Shown one piece after another: positions 56,854 through 64,000 of a stretch of 64,000 bases of DNA (within the stretch, counting starts at the first letter, position 1; each line of letters begins with the position of its first letter). A program made the position numbers and the translations under genes. Where the stretch lies: the NCBI RefSeq assembly GCF_027271155.1, contig NZ_CP114542.1, forward strand, positions 1,674,001-1,738,000. The letters are read 5' to 3'. This DNA is from Brevundimonas subvibrioides (GTDB lineage Bacteria; Pseudomonadota; Alphaproteobacteria; Caulobacterales; Caulobacteraceae). Under the pieces are notes generated by a model that saw nothing but the letters and a program-made list of their open reading frames with translations, made no database searches and had not been told where the DNA came from.

Positions 56854-56892
56854 TGGAGTTCCACGAAGAAGCGTTCATCCTTTCGGCACGAG
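56853..56892 (+). repeat. Direct repeat, left copy (recO 5' end)
   Basis: The left copy of a 40-base imperfect direct repeat (35 of 40 identical, first 20 identical) whose right copy is the start of recO at 57941-57980. It bounds a 1088-base unit. Confidence 0.85.
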
Positions 56893-56951
56893 GGATCGAA
56901 CTGGCAGCGGCGTGTTGGCGCAAGGCAGGAAGACTCAACGGCCTTGCATGA
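56853..56951 (+). pseudogene. Truncated recO start (first 13 codons, then unrelated)
   Basis: The ATG overlaps the stop of the NTF2-like gene. The first 13 codons read MEFHEEAFILSAR, against MEFHEEAFVLSAR in the intact recO at 57941; after that the frame runs through unrelated sequence and stops at 56951. In DNA the first 40 bases match the intact gene at 35 positions, the first 20 perfectly, and four of five differences are third-codon changes. It is a remnant or junction copy, not a working gene. Confidence 0.8.
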
Positions 56952-57846
56952 AGTCATCAAATGCGTCTTTGCGTCTAGCCGCCGCCGCTTTCAGCTGTTC
57001 AATCTCAGCTGCAGCTGTCTCCTGCTTTCTCGCCTCTTCATTAAAGGCCGCGAGGTCGCTTTCATTGCTGAAAACGAACTCTCTTCCTGACGGCTGCCAC
57101 CTTTGCCTCTCTAGGATGTCAAGTTGCGCTTCCATCGACGTATAAATCGCGCTGTCCAACTCGATTATGCGGTCGAACTCGGCCATTGCGTCCCTGCGAC
57201 CGCGATCAAACTGTTGCAGGTCTTCGTTGTCGCTTATCCTGTTGCGCAGCCGTGTGGAGAACTCGGCCTCTAGAGTCCGAGCCTCCGCAGCGTTTGCCTT
57301 TGCCGCCGCCTTGAGTTCGCTTAGCTCGGCCCTAGCTACGTCTATGCCGCGAAGATCCTTAAGCGCCTGAGGAGCCATCACGTCCTGTGAATCAAAGACG
57401 GCTAACGCAGTTGCGCTTCTCGCCTCGATTACCGCGATCTCTCGCAAGAACTCGCCCCGGTCTTGGGCCAGTAGTTGAAAGTCCCGGCCGGCTTGACCTC
57501 GGCTTAGTGAACCGAAACCTATCGGCAACAGAGCGGCAAGGAAGGCAACGCCCATCAAAAGCGCAAGGTGCCCTCCAACTCGATCGGGTGCCAACCTGCG
57601 TCCAGCTATCAACCATAGCACAAACCCAACGAACAACCCGATGAACAGGGCTTGGCCGACAGACGTGCCGATATCGTACGCCATAGAGCCAGAGGGCACC
57701 TGGCTGACCGACCCAAGGAAGGCCCACACCGCCGTTATGGCAACCGCAGTGATCAGCCACGGCACTATCTTTCGTTCCCGCGCTTTCCGTCGGGCCCTGG
57801 TTGCCGCCAGGCGCTCGTCAAACGAAAATTCGGTGTCGTTCTGCAT
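56935..57846 (-). CDS. Unknown membrane/coiled-coil protein inserted before recO
   Basis: 303 residues from ATG 57846, with AAGGGGGAAC nine bases upstream; the open frame reaches 57993 but would overlap recO. A polar, Arg-rich N-terminus (ERLAATRARRKARERK) is followed by three hydrophobic helices at about residues 30-48, 60-80 and 90-110, then about 190 residues of mostly helical, coiled-coil-like sequence (VARAELSELKAAAKANAAEA, AAAEIEQLKAAAARRKDAF). I recognise no family. Codon use is unlike its neighbours: two 60-base lines I counted (56941-57060) are 55% G+C, against 72% at 58081-58140 in recO. It is the only gene between the two recO starts, on the opposite strand to both. Confidence 0.7.
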   Translation of the reverse strand: MQNDTEFSFDERLAATRARRKARERKIVPWLITAVAITAVWAFLGSVSQVPSGSMAYDIGTSVGQALFIGLFVGFVLWLIAGRRLAPDRVGGHLALLMGVAFLAALLPIGFGSLSRGQAGRDFQLLAQDRGEFLREIAVIEARSATALAVFDSQDVMAPQALKDLRGIDVARAELSELKAAAKANAAEARTLEAEFSTRLRNRISDNEDLQQFDRGRRDAMAEFDRIIELDSAIYTSMEAQLDILERQRWQPSGREFVFSNESDLAAFNEEARKQETAAAEIEQLKAAAARRKDAFDDFMQGR

Positions 57847-57940
57847 CTGGAAGTTCCCCCTTGCAACTCCGGGTATCATGGGACGGGGGATGTGCAAGAG
57901 AGCGCGTTGTAGAGGCGAAGAGCTCGCGGTTAGGTGATTT

Positions 57941-57980
57941 ATGGAGTTCCACGAAGAAGCCTTCGTCCTGTCGGCGCGGG
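57941..57980 (+). repeat. Direct repeat, right copy (recO 5' end)
   Basis: The right copy of the 40-base direct repeat, forming codons 1-13 of the intact recO. The identity with the left copy begins exactly at the ATG; the bases before it (GATTT against CCCTG) do not match. Confidence 0.85.
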
Positions 57981-58672
57981 CCCATGGCGACACGGGCGTC
58001 GTGGTCGACCTGCTGACCGAGACTCACGGACGGCATGCCGCCTATGTGGCCGGAGGGGCGTCGCGCCGTATGAAGCCCTTCCTGCAGGCTGGTGCGCGGG
58101 TCATCGCCGACTACCGGGCCCGGACGTCCGATCATCTGGGGTCGGCGCGGCTGGAACCGGTGGGGGAGGGACCGAGCGCCCTGTTCGACGATGGCCTGGC
58201 CCTGACAGGCCTCGCGGCCGCCGCGGCGGTCGCCCAGGGCGCCCTGCCGGAGCGCGAGCCGCATCCCGGGGCCTTCCTGGCGTTCGAGGCCCTGATGTCG
58301 GCCTTCCGGATCCCCTCGGTCTGGCCGGCGATCTTCGTACGGTTCGAGGCTGGGCTGCTGGAGGATCTGGGGTTTGGGCTCGATCTGTCGCGCTGTGCCG
58401 TCACCGGTTCGATGGACGATCTGATCTGGGTCAGTCCCCGGACCGGTCGGGCTGTGAGTTCAGATGCGGGGGCACCCTATGCCGGCAAGTTATTGAAACT
58501 TCCGCCCTTCATGCTGGGTGCGCAAGCTGGATTGCGGGACGGCGACGTGCGCGCGGGTCTGGATCTGACCGGGCATTTCCTGGAGCAGTTCGTCTTCCAT
58601 CCCCAGAACCGGCCACTCCCGGAAGCGCGGGTCTGGATGATCGACAAGCTGGCAGAGCAGGGCCGTCTTTAG
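57941..58672 (+). CDS. recO: DNA repair protein RecO
   Basis: A 243-residue protein of the RecFOR pathway that helps load RecA on SSB-coated DNA. MEFHEEAFVLSARAHGDTGV is the OB-fold start; AAYVAGGASRRMKPFLQAGA follows; the C-terminal helical domain has GHFLEQFVFHPQNRPLPEAR. The usual zinc-binding cysteines are not visible: only one Cys (SRCAVTG) is seen, as in several alphaproteobacterial RecO proteins. No good Shine-Dalgarno precedes this ATG, consistent with a start once coupled to an upstream gene. Its 5' end is duplicated upstream at 56853. parC follows after 39 bp. Confidence 0.93.
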   Translation: MEFHEEAFVLSARAHGDTGVVVDLLTETHGRHAAYVAGGASRRMKPFLQAGARVIADYRARTSDHLGSARLEPVGEGPSALFDDGLALTGLAAAAAVAQGALPEREPHPGAFLAFEALMSAFRIPSVWPAIFVRFEAGLLEDLGFGLDLSRCAVTGSMDDLIWVSPRTGRAVSSDAGAPYAGKLLKLPPFMLGAQAGLRDGDVRAGLDLTGHFLEQFVFHPQNRPLPEARVWMIDKLAEQGRL

Positions 58673-58711
58673 GGGCTAGACTGCACCGTCAAACCAGCCG
58701 ATTCGCAGTCC

Positions 58712-60913
58712 ATGACCCTCCACACTCCCCCGCCCGAAGGCGGCCGTATCGTCGACGAACCTATGAGTGACGCGCTTTCGCGCCGCTATCTGGCCTATGC
58801 CCTGTCGACGATCACCAACCGGGCGCTGCCCGACGTGCGTGACGGGTTCAAGCCCGTGCACCGTCGGATTCTCTACGCCATGCACCAGATGCGGCTAAAC
58901 CCGCAGGCGGCGGCACGCAAATGCGCCAAGGTCGTAGGCGAGGTCATGGGCGGCTACCACCCCCACGGCGACGCCTCGATCTACGATGCCCTTGTGCGCC
59001 TGGCCCAGGACTTCGCCCAGCGCTATCCGCTGGTGGACGGGCAGGGAAACTTCGGCAACATCGACGGCGATAACGCTGCGGCCATGCGCTACACCGAGTG
59101 CAAGCTGACCCCCGCGGCCATGCTGCTGATGGACGGAATCGATCAGGATTCCGTAGACTTTCGTCCAACCTATGATGATCAGGATGAAGAACCGACGGTC
59201 CTGCCGGCCGGCTTCCCCAACCTGCTGGCCAACGGATCGTCCGGCATTGCCGTGGGCATGGCGACCTCGATCCCGCCACACAATGTCGGAGAGCTGATCG
59301 ACGCCTGTCTGGTCCTTCTGGACAATCCCGAGACGACCACGGCGGAGCTGACCGGGATCGTGCCGGGGCCGGACTTCCCCACGGGCGGCGTGGCGGTCGA
59401 GGGGCAGGCCTCGATCCTCGACGCCTATGAGACGGGCCGCGGCGGCGTGCGCCTGCGCGCCCGCTGGGAGCGCGAGCCGCTGGAGCGCGGCGGCTACCAG
59501 ATCGTCATCACCGAGGTGCCGTATCAGGTCCAGAAATCAAGGCTGATCGAGGCCCTGGCCGAGCTGATCGAGCAGAAGAAGGCCCCGCTGCTGGGGGACG
59601 TGCGCGACGAGTCCGCCGAGGACATCCGCATCGTGCTCGACCCCAAGAGCCGCAACATCGATGCCGACAGCCTGATGGAAAGCCTGTTCCGTCTGTCGGA
59701 CCTGGAGGTCCGCTTTCCCGTCAATATGAACGTGCTGGACGCCACGGGCACGCCGCGCGTCATGGGGCTGAAGGGCTGCCTGCAGGCCTTCCTGGATCAC
59801 CGGCGCGAGGTGCTGAACCGGCGCTCGGCCTGGCGGATCGAGCGGGTCGAGAAGCGGCTGCACCTTCTGGAAGGCTTGCGGATCGTCTTCCTGAACCTGG
59901 ACGAGGTCATCCGCATCGTGCGCGAGGAGGAGCAGCCCAAGGCCGTCCTGATCGCCCGCTTCGGTCTGTCGGAAACCCAGGCCGACTTCATCCTCGACAC
60001 CCGCCTGCGTCAGCTGGCGCGGATCGAGGAAATGACGATCGAGAATGAATACAAGGCCCTGTCCGAGGAACTGGCCTCGTTGCAGTCACTGACTTCATCG
60101 CCCGCCAAACAGTGGAAGAAGATCGGGCAGGAGCTGGCGGCGACGCGCAAGGTGATGGTGTCGCCGCGCCGCACGACCATCGCCGAGGCTGTCGACGCGT
60201 CCGCCTTCGTGCCAGCCGAGGCCTTCATCCCGCGCGAGGCGATCACCGTGATCCTGTCCGAACGCGGCTGGATCCGTGCCGTAAAGGGCAAGGTCGAGGA
60301 TCCCTCCGAGCTGAAGTTCAAGGAAGGCGACGCCCTGGGCTTTCTGGTGCCGGCCTTCACGACCGACAAGCTGTTCGTCGCGGCGTCCGACGGCCGCGTC
60401 TTTACGGTGGGGGCCGACAAGCTGGCGTCCGGACGCGGCCACGGCGAGCCGCTGCGGTTGATGGTTGAGCTGGAAGAGAGCGCCGGCATCGTCGCGGTCC
60501 TCGCCCATCAGCCCGGCGCGAAGCTGCTGATCGCGTCGAAGGCCGGCTATGGCTTCATCGCGCCGGAAGACGAGTTGCTGGCCCAGAAGCGCGGCGGCAA
60601 ACAGGTCCTGAACGGCGAGCTGCTGGCCGCGCTCCGGGTCAACGGCGACCACATCGTCACCATCGGCGAAAACCTGAAGACCCTGATCTTCAAGGCCGAC
60701 GAGCTCCCCGAGATGGGACGGGGCAAGGGCGTGAAGCTGCAGTCGTTCAAGCAGGGCGGTCTGACGGACATCGCCCTGTTCGACGGGGCGCACGGGCCGG
60801 AATGGGTCGACGGGGGCGGGCGCCGTCGCAACTGGCCCGACTGGAAGGACTGGCTGGGCAAGCGCGCCGGGGCAGGGCGGATGGGACCGCGGGGATTGCG
60901 CAAGTTCCGCTGA
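58712..60913 (+). CDS. parC: DNA topoisomerase IV subunit A
   Basis: A 733-residue type IIA topoisomerase subunit that decatenates daughter chromosomes. Blocks: [40 protein letters not shown] (the quinolone-resistance region) and the catalytic Tyr at about residue 127 in [10 protein letters not shown]. The C-terminal region carries the beta-pinwheel repeats typical of ParC and ends in a basic tail. It is shorter than GyrA and lacks a clear GyrA box, which supports ParC. The recO-parC order is common in Caulobacterales. Confidence 0.94.
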   Translation: MTLHTPPPEGGRIVDEPMSDALSRRYLAYALSTITNRALPDVRDGFKPVHRRILYAMHQMRLNPQAAARKCAKVVGEVMGGYHPHGDASIYDALVRLAQDFAQRYPLVDGQGNFGNIDGDNAAAMRYTECKLTPAAMLLMDGIDQDSVDFRPTYDDQDEEPTVLPAGFPNLLANGSSGIAVGMATSIPPHNVGELIDACLVLLDNPETTTAELTGIVPGPDFPTGGVAVEGQASILDAYETGRGGVRLRARWEREPLERGGYQIVITEVPYQVQKSRLIEALAELIEQKKAPLLGDVRDESAEDIRIVLDPKSRNIDADSLMESLFRLSDLEVRFPVNMNVLDATGTPRVMGLKGCLQAFLDHRREVLNRRSAWRIERVEKRLHLLEGLRIVFLNLDEVIRIVREEEQPKAVLIARFGLSETQADFILDTRLRQLARIEEMTIENEYKALSEELASLQSLTSSPAKQWKKIGQELAATRKVMVSPRRTTIAEAVDASAFVPAEAFIPREAITVILSERGWIRAVKGKVEDPSELKFKEGDALGFLVPAFTTDKLFVAASDGRVFTVGADKLASGRGHGEPLRLMVELEESAGIVAVLAHQPGAKLLIASKAGYGFIAPEDELLAQKRGGKQVLNGELLAALRVNGDHIVTIGENLKTLIFKADELPEMGRGKGVKLQSFKQGGLTDIALFDGAHGPEWVDGGGRRRNWPDWKDWLGKRAGAGRMGPRGLRKFR

Positions 60914-60987
60914 CACCGGCTTACCGCGATTTCACTGGCCGCACCGGTCCGATCGCGCGATAATCCGGGCCTCACAGGGACCCTGTC

Positions 60988-61557
60988 ATGACCGCCATTA
61001 TCGTCATCGTCGTCATCATCGCCGTGCTCGGCTTCGTCGTGCTGGGCGCGTACAACAAGCTGGTCGCGCTGGATCAGAAGGCCGACCAGGCGTTCGCCGA
61101 CATCGATGTGCAGTTGAAGCAGCGCAACGACCTGATTCCCAATCTGGTCGAGACGGTAAAGGGCTATGCCGCCCATGAGCAGGGTACGCTGAACGCGGTG
61201 ACCCAGGCCCGTGCCGCTGCCGCCGGAGCCACGACGGTCGATCAGAAGGTCAATGCCGACAACATGCTGACCGGGGCCCTGGGCAGGCTGTTCGCCGTGG
61301 CCGAGGCCTATCCGGACCTGAAGGCCAACACCAACTTCCTGGAACTGCAGCGCGAGCTGAGCGATATCGAGAACAAGCTGGCGGCCGTCCGTCGCTTCTT
61401 CAACAACGCCGTGGCCGAGTTCAACGCCGTGCGCGCCCAGTTCCCGACCGTGCTGTTCGCCGGCCTGTTCGGCTTTGGCACCGAAAAGCCCTTCTTTGCC
61501 GTCGACACCGCCGACCGGGCGGCCATGACCGCCGCGCCGCCCTCGGTGAAGTTCTAG
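60988..61557 (+). CDS. lemA: LemA family protein
   Basis: A 189-residue protein with one N-terminal membrane helix (AIIVIVVIIAVLGFVVLGAY) and a four-helix LemA domain outside or inside the membrane: YNKLVALDQKADQAFADIDV, QLKQRNDLIPNLVETVKGYA and FNNAVAEFNAVRAQFPTVLF. LemA proteins often lie next to a membrane metalloprotease, as here with HtpX 6 bp downstream. The molecular role is unknown. Confidence 0.93.
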   Translation: MTAIIVIVVIIAVLGFVVLGAYNKLVALDQKADQAFADIDVQLKQRNDLIPNLVETVKGYAAHEQGTLNAVTQARAAAAGATTVDQKVNADNMLTGALGRLFAVAEAYPDLKANTNFLELQRELSDIENKLAAVRRFFNNAVAEFNAVRAQFPTVLFAGLFGFGTEKPFFAVDTADRAAMTAAPPSVKF

Positions 61558-61563
61558 CCTCAA

Positions 61564-62580
61564 ATGGCCGCCGTCGGGCTGCAGACCCACATCTGGGCGA
61601 ACAACACGCGTTCGACCCTGCTGCTGATCGGCTTTCCGGTCATGCTGACGCTCGTGCTTTTCGGGCTGGAGTTGGTGCTGATGGGGTTCGGCTTCCTGCC
61701 CAATTCCGGAGGGACGCTCGGCCAGGACATCGGTCTGGCCCTGTCGATGCTGGCGGGCACGATACCTTTGGCCGTCGTCGTTGCCCTGATCTGGTTCGCC
61801 ATCGCCTGGTTCGGCAATCAGGCCATGATCGACGCCATGACCGGGGCCCGCAAGGTTGAGCGCCGGGATGAGCCTCAGCTGTATAACTTGCTGGAAAATC
61901 TCGCGATCTCGCGCGGTCTGCAGACGCCCACGCTCCGGATCATCGACAGCGACAGCCTCAACGCCTTCGCCTCCGGCATCCGCGAGGGCCACTACAGCGT
62001 GACGGTCACGCGCGGCCTGATCGCCGCCCTCGACCGCGACGAGATGGAGGCCGTGCTGGCCCACGAAATGACGCACGTCATCAACAAGGACGTGCGCACC
62101 ATGATCATCGCCTCGATCTTCGCCGGCATCATCAGCGTTCTGTGCCAGCTGGTGTTTCGCGGGATGTTCTACGCCAGTGGCGGGCGCAGCCGGGACAACA
62201 AGAATGGCGGGCCGCTGATCCTGATCGGGTTTGCCATCGCGGCCGTCGGCTATGTCTTCGCCATCGTCATCCGCATGATGCTGTCGCGGACCCGCGAATA
62301 TGTTGCTGATGCAGGGGCTGTCGAGCTGACCAGGAACCCCGACGCCATGATCTCGGCCCTGCGCAAGGTTTCGGGCCGATCGAAGCTCCAGGCCCCCGAC
62401 GACGTCCAGGGCATGTTCCTGGACAACGATCGCGAAGGCTTCACCGATGCGCTGTTCGCCACCCACCCGTCGATCGAGAAGAGGATCGCCGCCCTTATCC
62501 GTTTCGCCGGCGGCCGCGACCCCGGTTCCAGGGAAGGGTCGGTCGCATCGACGGCCACCACGGCGGTTCCGGTCTCGTGA
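61564..62580 (+). CDS. htpX: M48-family membrane metalloprotease (HtpX-like)
   Basis: A 338-residue inner-membrane zinc protease. Two N-terminal helices, the zinc site HEMTH at residues 167-171 (VLAHEMTHVINKDVRTM), a further pair of helices, and the third ligand region REYVADAGAVELTRNP are all present. The C-terminal LFATHPSIEKRIAALIR is a family block. It probably degrades misfolded membrane proteins, in partnership with LemA. It is longer at the C-terminus than E. coli HtpX (293 residues). Confidence 0.92.
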   Translation: MAAVGLQTHIWANNTRSTLLLIGFPVMLTLVLFGLELVLMGFGFLPNSGGTLGQDIGLALSMLAGTIPLAVVVALIWFAIAWFGNQAMIDAMTGARKVERRDEPQLYNLLENLAISRGLQTPTLRIIDSDSLNAFASGIREGHYSVTVTRGLIAALDRDEMEAVLAHEMTHVINKDVRTMIIASIFAGIISVLCQLVFRGMFYASGGRSRDNKNGGPLILIGFAIAAVGYVFAIVIRMMLSRTREYVADAGAVELTRNPDAMISALRKVSGRSKLQAPDDVQGMFLDNDREGFTDALFATHPSIEKRIAALIRFAGGRDPGSREGSVASTATTAVPVS

Positions 62581-62688
62581 TTTCTCCGCCGCTGAAGATT
62601 TCGACGCAGCGCTCACGGTCAAGCTAGGGTTTGTTAGGCATTTTCGGTCACACACGATCAACTGTGTCCACGCTCAGAAGGAGCGTTC

Positions 62689-63021
62689 GTGTTGCTCGAA
62701 CGGATGAAACCCTATTTCCTCTCCGCCGTCCTGCTTCTGCTGGTCGTGTATCTGGGCGTTCAGGCCCTGACCGGAGAGCGCGGGCTGCTGAGCGGGTCTG
62801 CGCGCGACGCGCGTCTGGTCCAACGAAAGTCCCAGCTGGCGGCTCTGAGCGAGCAGCGCGCCGATCTCGAGGTGCGTGTTCGCTATCTGCGCACCGGCAG
62901 CCTGTCCCGGGACCTGCTGGAGGAACGCGCCAGCGCCGTGCTCGGCTTTTCCGACCCCCGCGACTATGTCGTCCATGTCGGCACGCCGCCCGTCCGGCCG
63001 GCGACCGCCACGCGCTCCTGA
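62689..63021 (+). CDS. FtsB/DivIC-like septum formation initiator
   Basis: A 110-residue bitopic protein: a short cytoplasmic start, one membrane helix (YFLSAVLLLLVVYLGVQAL), then a coiled coil (RKSQLAALSEQRADLEVRVR) and a C-terminal part (RDLLEERASAVLGFSDPRDY) typical of the septum formation initiator family. It would link FtsL and FtsQ at the division site. The start is GTG at 62689 with AAGGAG five bases upstream; ATG 62704 is the alternative. Its position before pdhA is conserved in alphaproteobacteria. Confidence 0.88.
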   Translation: MLLERMKPYFLSAVLLLLVVYLGVQALTGERGLLSGSARDARLVQRKSQLAALSEQRADLEVRVRYLRTGSLSRDLLEERASAVLGFSDPRDYVVHVGTPPVRPATATRS

Positions 63022-63148
63022 ACTCTTGTTACAGCGGAGCCTGCGCACTTTGCCTTTGGGGAACGAAGGCTGCTACAGCCGCTTTCCGTAACGAGAAGAG
63101 GCCCCGGCGGCGCGTATCGCCCAGGGGCTCATACCCGGGAGATGCCGG

Positions 63149-64000
63149 ATGGCGAGAGCCGCCCAGAAGACCACGGAATCCAAGGCCTCGGCCAAAATTC
63201 CCAACGCCCCGACCGCGACCAAGGACGAGCTGCTCGCCTACTATCGCGAGATGGTCCTGATCCGACGCTTCGAGGAGCGGGCCGGGCAGCTTTACGGCAT
63301 GGGCCTGATCGGCGGCTTCTGCCACCTCTACATCGGCCAGGAAGCGGTGGCGGTCGGCGTTCAGGCCAACGTCAAGCAGGGCCACGACAAGATCATCACC
63401 GGATACCGCGACCACGGCCATATGCTGGCCGCCGGCATGGACCCGAAGGAGGTCATGGCCGAGCTGACCGGGCGCTCCGGCGGGTCGTCCAAGGGCAAGG
63501 GCGGGTCGATGCACATGTTCGACGTTCCGACCGGCTTCTATGGCGGTCATGGCATCGTCGGGGCGCAGGTGGCACTGGGCACGGGCCTGGCCTTTGCCGG
63601 CAGATACCGCGGCGATGATTCGGTCGCCTTCATCTATTTCGGCGACGGCGCGGCCAACCAGGGCCAGGTCTATGAGAGCTTCAACATGGCCCAGCTGTGG
63701 AAGCTGCCGGCCATCTACATCATCGAGAACAACCAGTACGCCATGGGTACGAGCATCGAGCGCTCGTCCTCGACGACCGACCTGGCGCATCGCGGGGCCA
63801 GTTTCGGCATCCCGGGCGAACTGGTCGACGGCATGGACGTGCTGGCGGTCAAGGACGCGGTCGAGCGGGCGGTCAAGCGCGCGCGGGCGGGCGAGGGGCC
63901 CTTCATCCTGGAGGTGAAGACCTATCGCTATCGCGGCCACTCGATGTCGGACCCGGCCAAATACCGCACCAAGGAAGAGGTCGACGAGGTCAAGAAGACC
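63149..64000 (+). CDS. pdhA: Pyruvate dehydrogenase E1 alpha subunit (cut by window edge)
   Basis: The first 284 codons are in the window and the frame is open at the end. It is the thiamine-diphosphate-binding subunit of the alpha2beta2 E1 component, which decarboxylates pyruvate. Blocks: YYREMVLIRRFEERAGQLYG, GFCHLYIGQEAVAVGVQANV, GYRDHGHMLAAGMDP, SKGKGGSMHMFDV, the ThDP motif FGDGAANQGQVYESFN with IIENNQYAMGT, and the phosphorylation-loop region YRYRGHSMSDPAKYRTKEEV. GGGAGA lies just upstream of ATG 63149. The N-terminal 25 residues are Ala/Lys/Thr-rich and poorly conserved. Confidence 0.96.
   Translation, partial: MARAAQKTTESKASAKIPNAPTATKDELLAYYREMVLIRRFEERAGQLYGMGLIGGFCHLYIGQEAVAVGVQANVKQGHDKIITGYRDHGHMLAAGMDPKEVMAELTGRSGGSSKGKGGSMHMFDVPTGFYGGHGIVGAQVALGTGLAFAGRYRGDDSVAFIYFGDGAANQGQVYESFNMAQLWKLPAIYIIENNQYAMGTSIERSSSTTDLAHRGASFGIPGELVDGMDVLAVKDAVERAVKRARAGEGPFILEVKTYRYRGHSMSDPAKYRTKEEVDEVKKT

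Noticed and set aside
56853..57980. Insertion sequence or integrase at the recO duplication
   Set aside because: No transposase or recombinase reading frame and no terminal inverted repeats were seen within the insert; only the 40-base direct repeats support mobility, so I did not call a mobile element.

Overview
The window is chromosomal DNA of an alphaproteobacterium, most likely from the Caulobacteraceae (Brevundimonas-like). This rests on high G+C, the split nuoC/nuoD layout of a 14-subunit nuo operon followed by birA-coaX-rnj-mce-DUF1467-proS-lolCD, the lepB-rnc-era and recO blocks, and the recG/sdhE/mfd arrangement. I ran no database search; family calls come from recognised motifs and gene order. 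Genes are dense and mostly translationally coupled by ATGA, GTGA or TGATG overlaps.

Layout. 1-3 kb: the 5' end of metC (minus, cut by the window edge), an orphan amino-acid ABC binding lipoprotein and a dicarboxylate/amino-acid:cation symporter. 2.8-7.9 kb: sseA, an iron-sulfur bacterial photolyase, cyclopropane-fatty-acid synthase and a class I photolyase, which looks like a light and oxidative damage cluster. 8-12.5 kb: kdsA-hldE-hldD (LPS inner core Kdo and heptose) plus a DUF3089 hydrolase-like protein that lacks its serine. 12.5-19.8 kb: recG, sdhE-mfd and a BciB/FrhB-like flavo-iron-sulfur protein. 19.9-21.6 kb: tRNA-Asp with a terminator, and an AbgT transporter. 21.8-39.3 kb: nuoA-N for respiratory complex I, interrupted by eight small lipoprotein, membrane or coiled-coil genes. 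39.3-51.5 kb: birA, coaX, rnj, mce, DUF1467, proS, lolCD, a large inverted repeat, pyrE, pdxJ, acpS, lepB, rnc, era. 51.5-57.9 kb: an accessory block between era and recO. 57.9-64 kb: recO, parC, lemA, htpX, an FtsB-like gene and the start of pdhA.

The most unusual signal is at recO. Its first 40 bases occur twice, at 56853 (fused by TGATG to the NTF2-like gene, presumably the ancestral operon junction) and at 57941 (the intact recO). Between them lies about 1.05 kb of visibly AT-richer DNA that encodes one unknown membrane/coiled-coil protein. Second is an ArsR-AHSA1-AHSA1-VOC-DoxX operon with a clear dyad operator sitting on its own promoter. Third is the set of small coupled genes inside nuo, which are candidates for unrecognised complex I accessory or assembly factors. 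Fourth is a 33-bp inverted repeat before pyrE whose arms differ by compensatory base changes.

No CRISPR array, transposase, integrase or rRNA was found.
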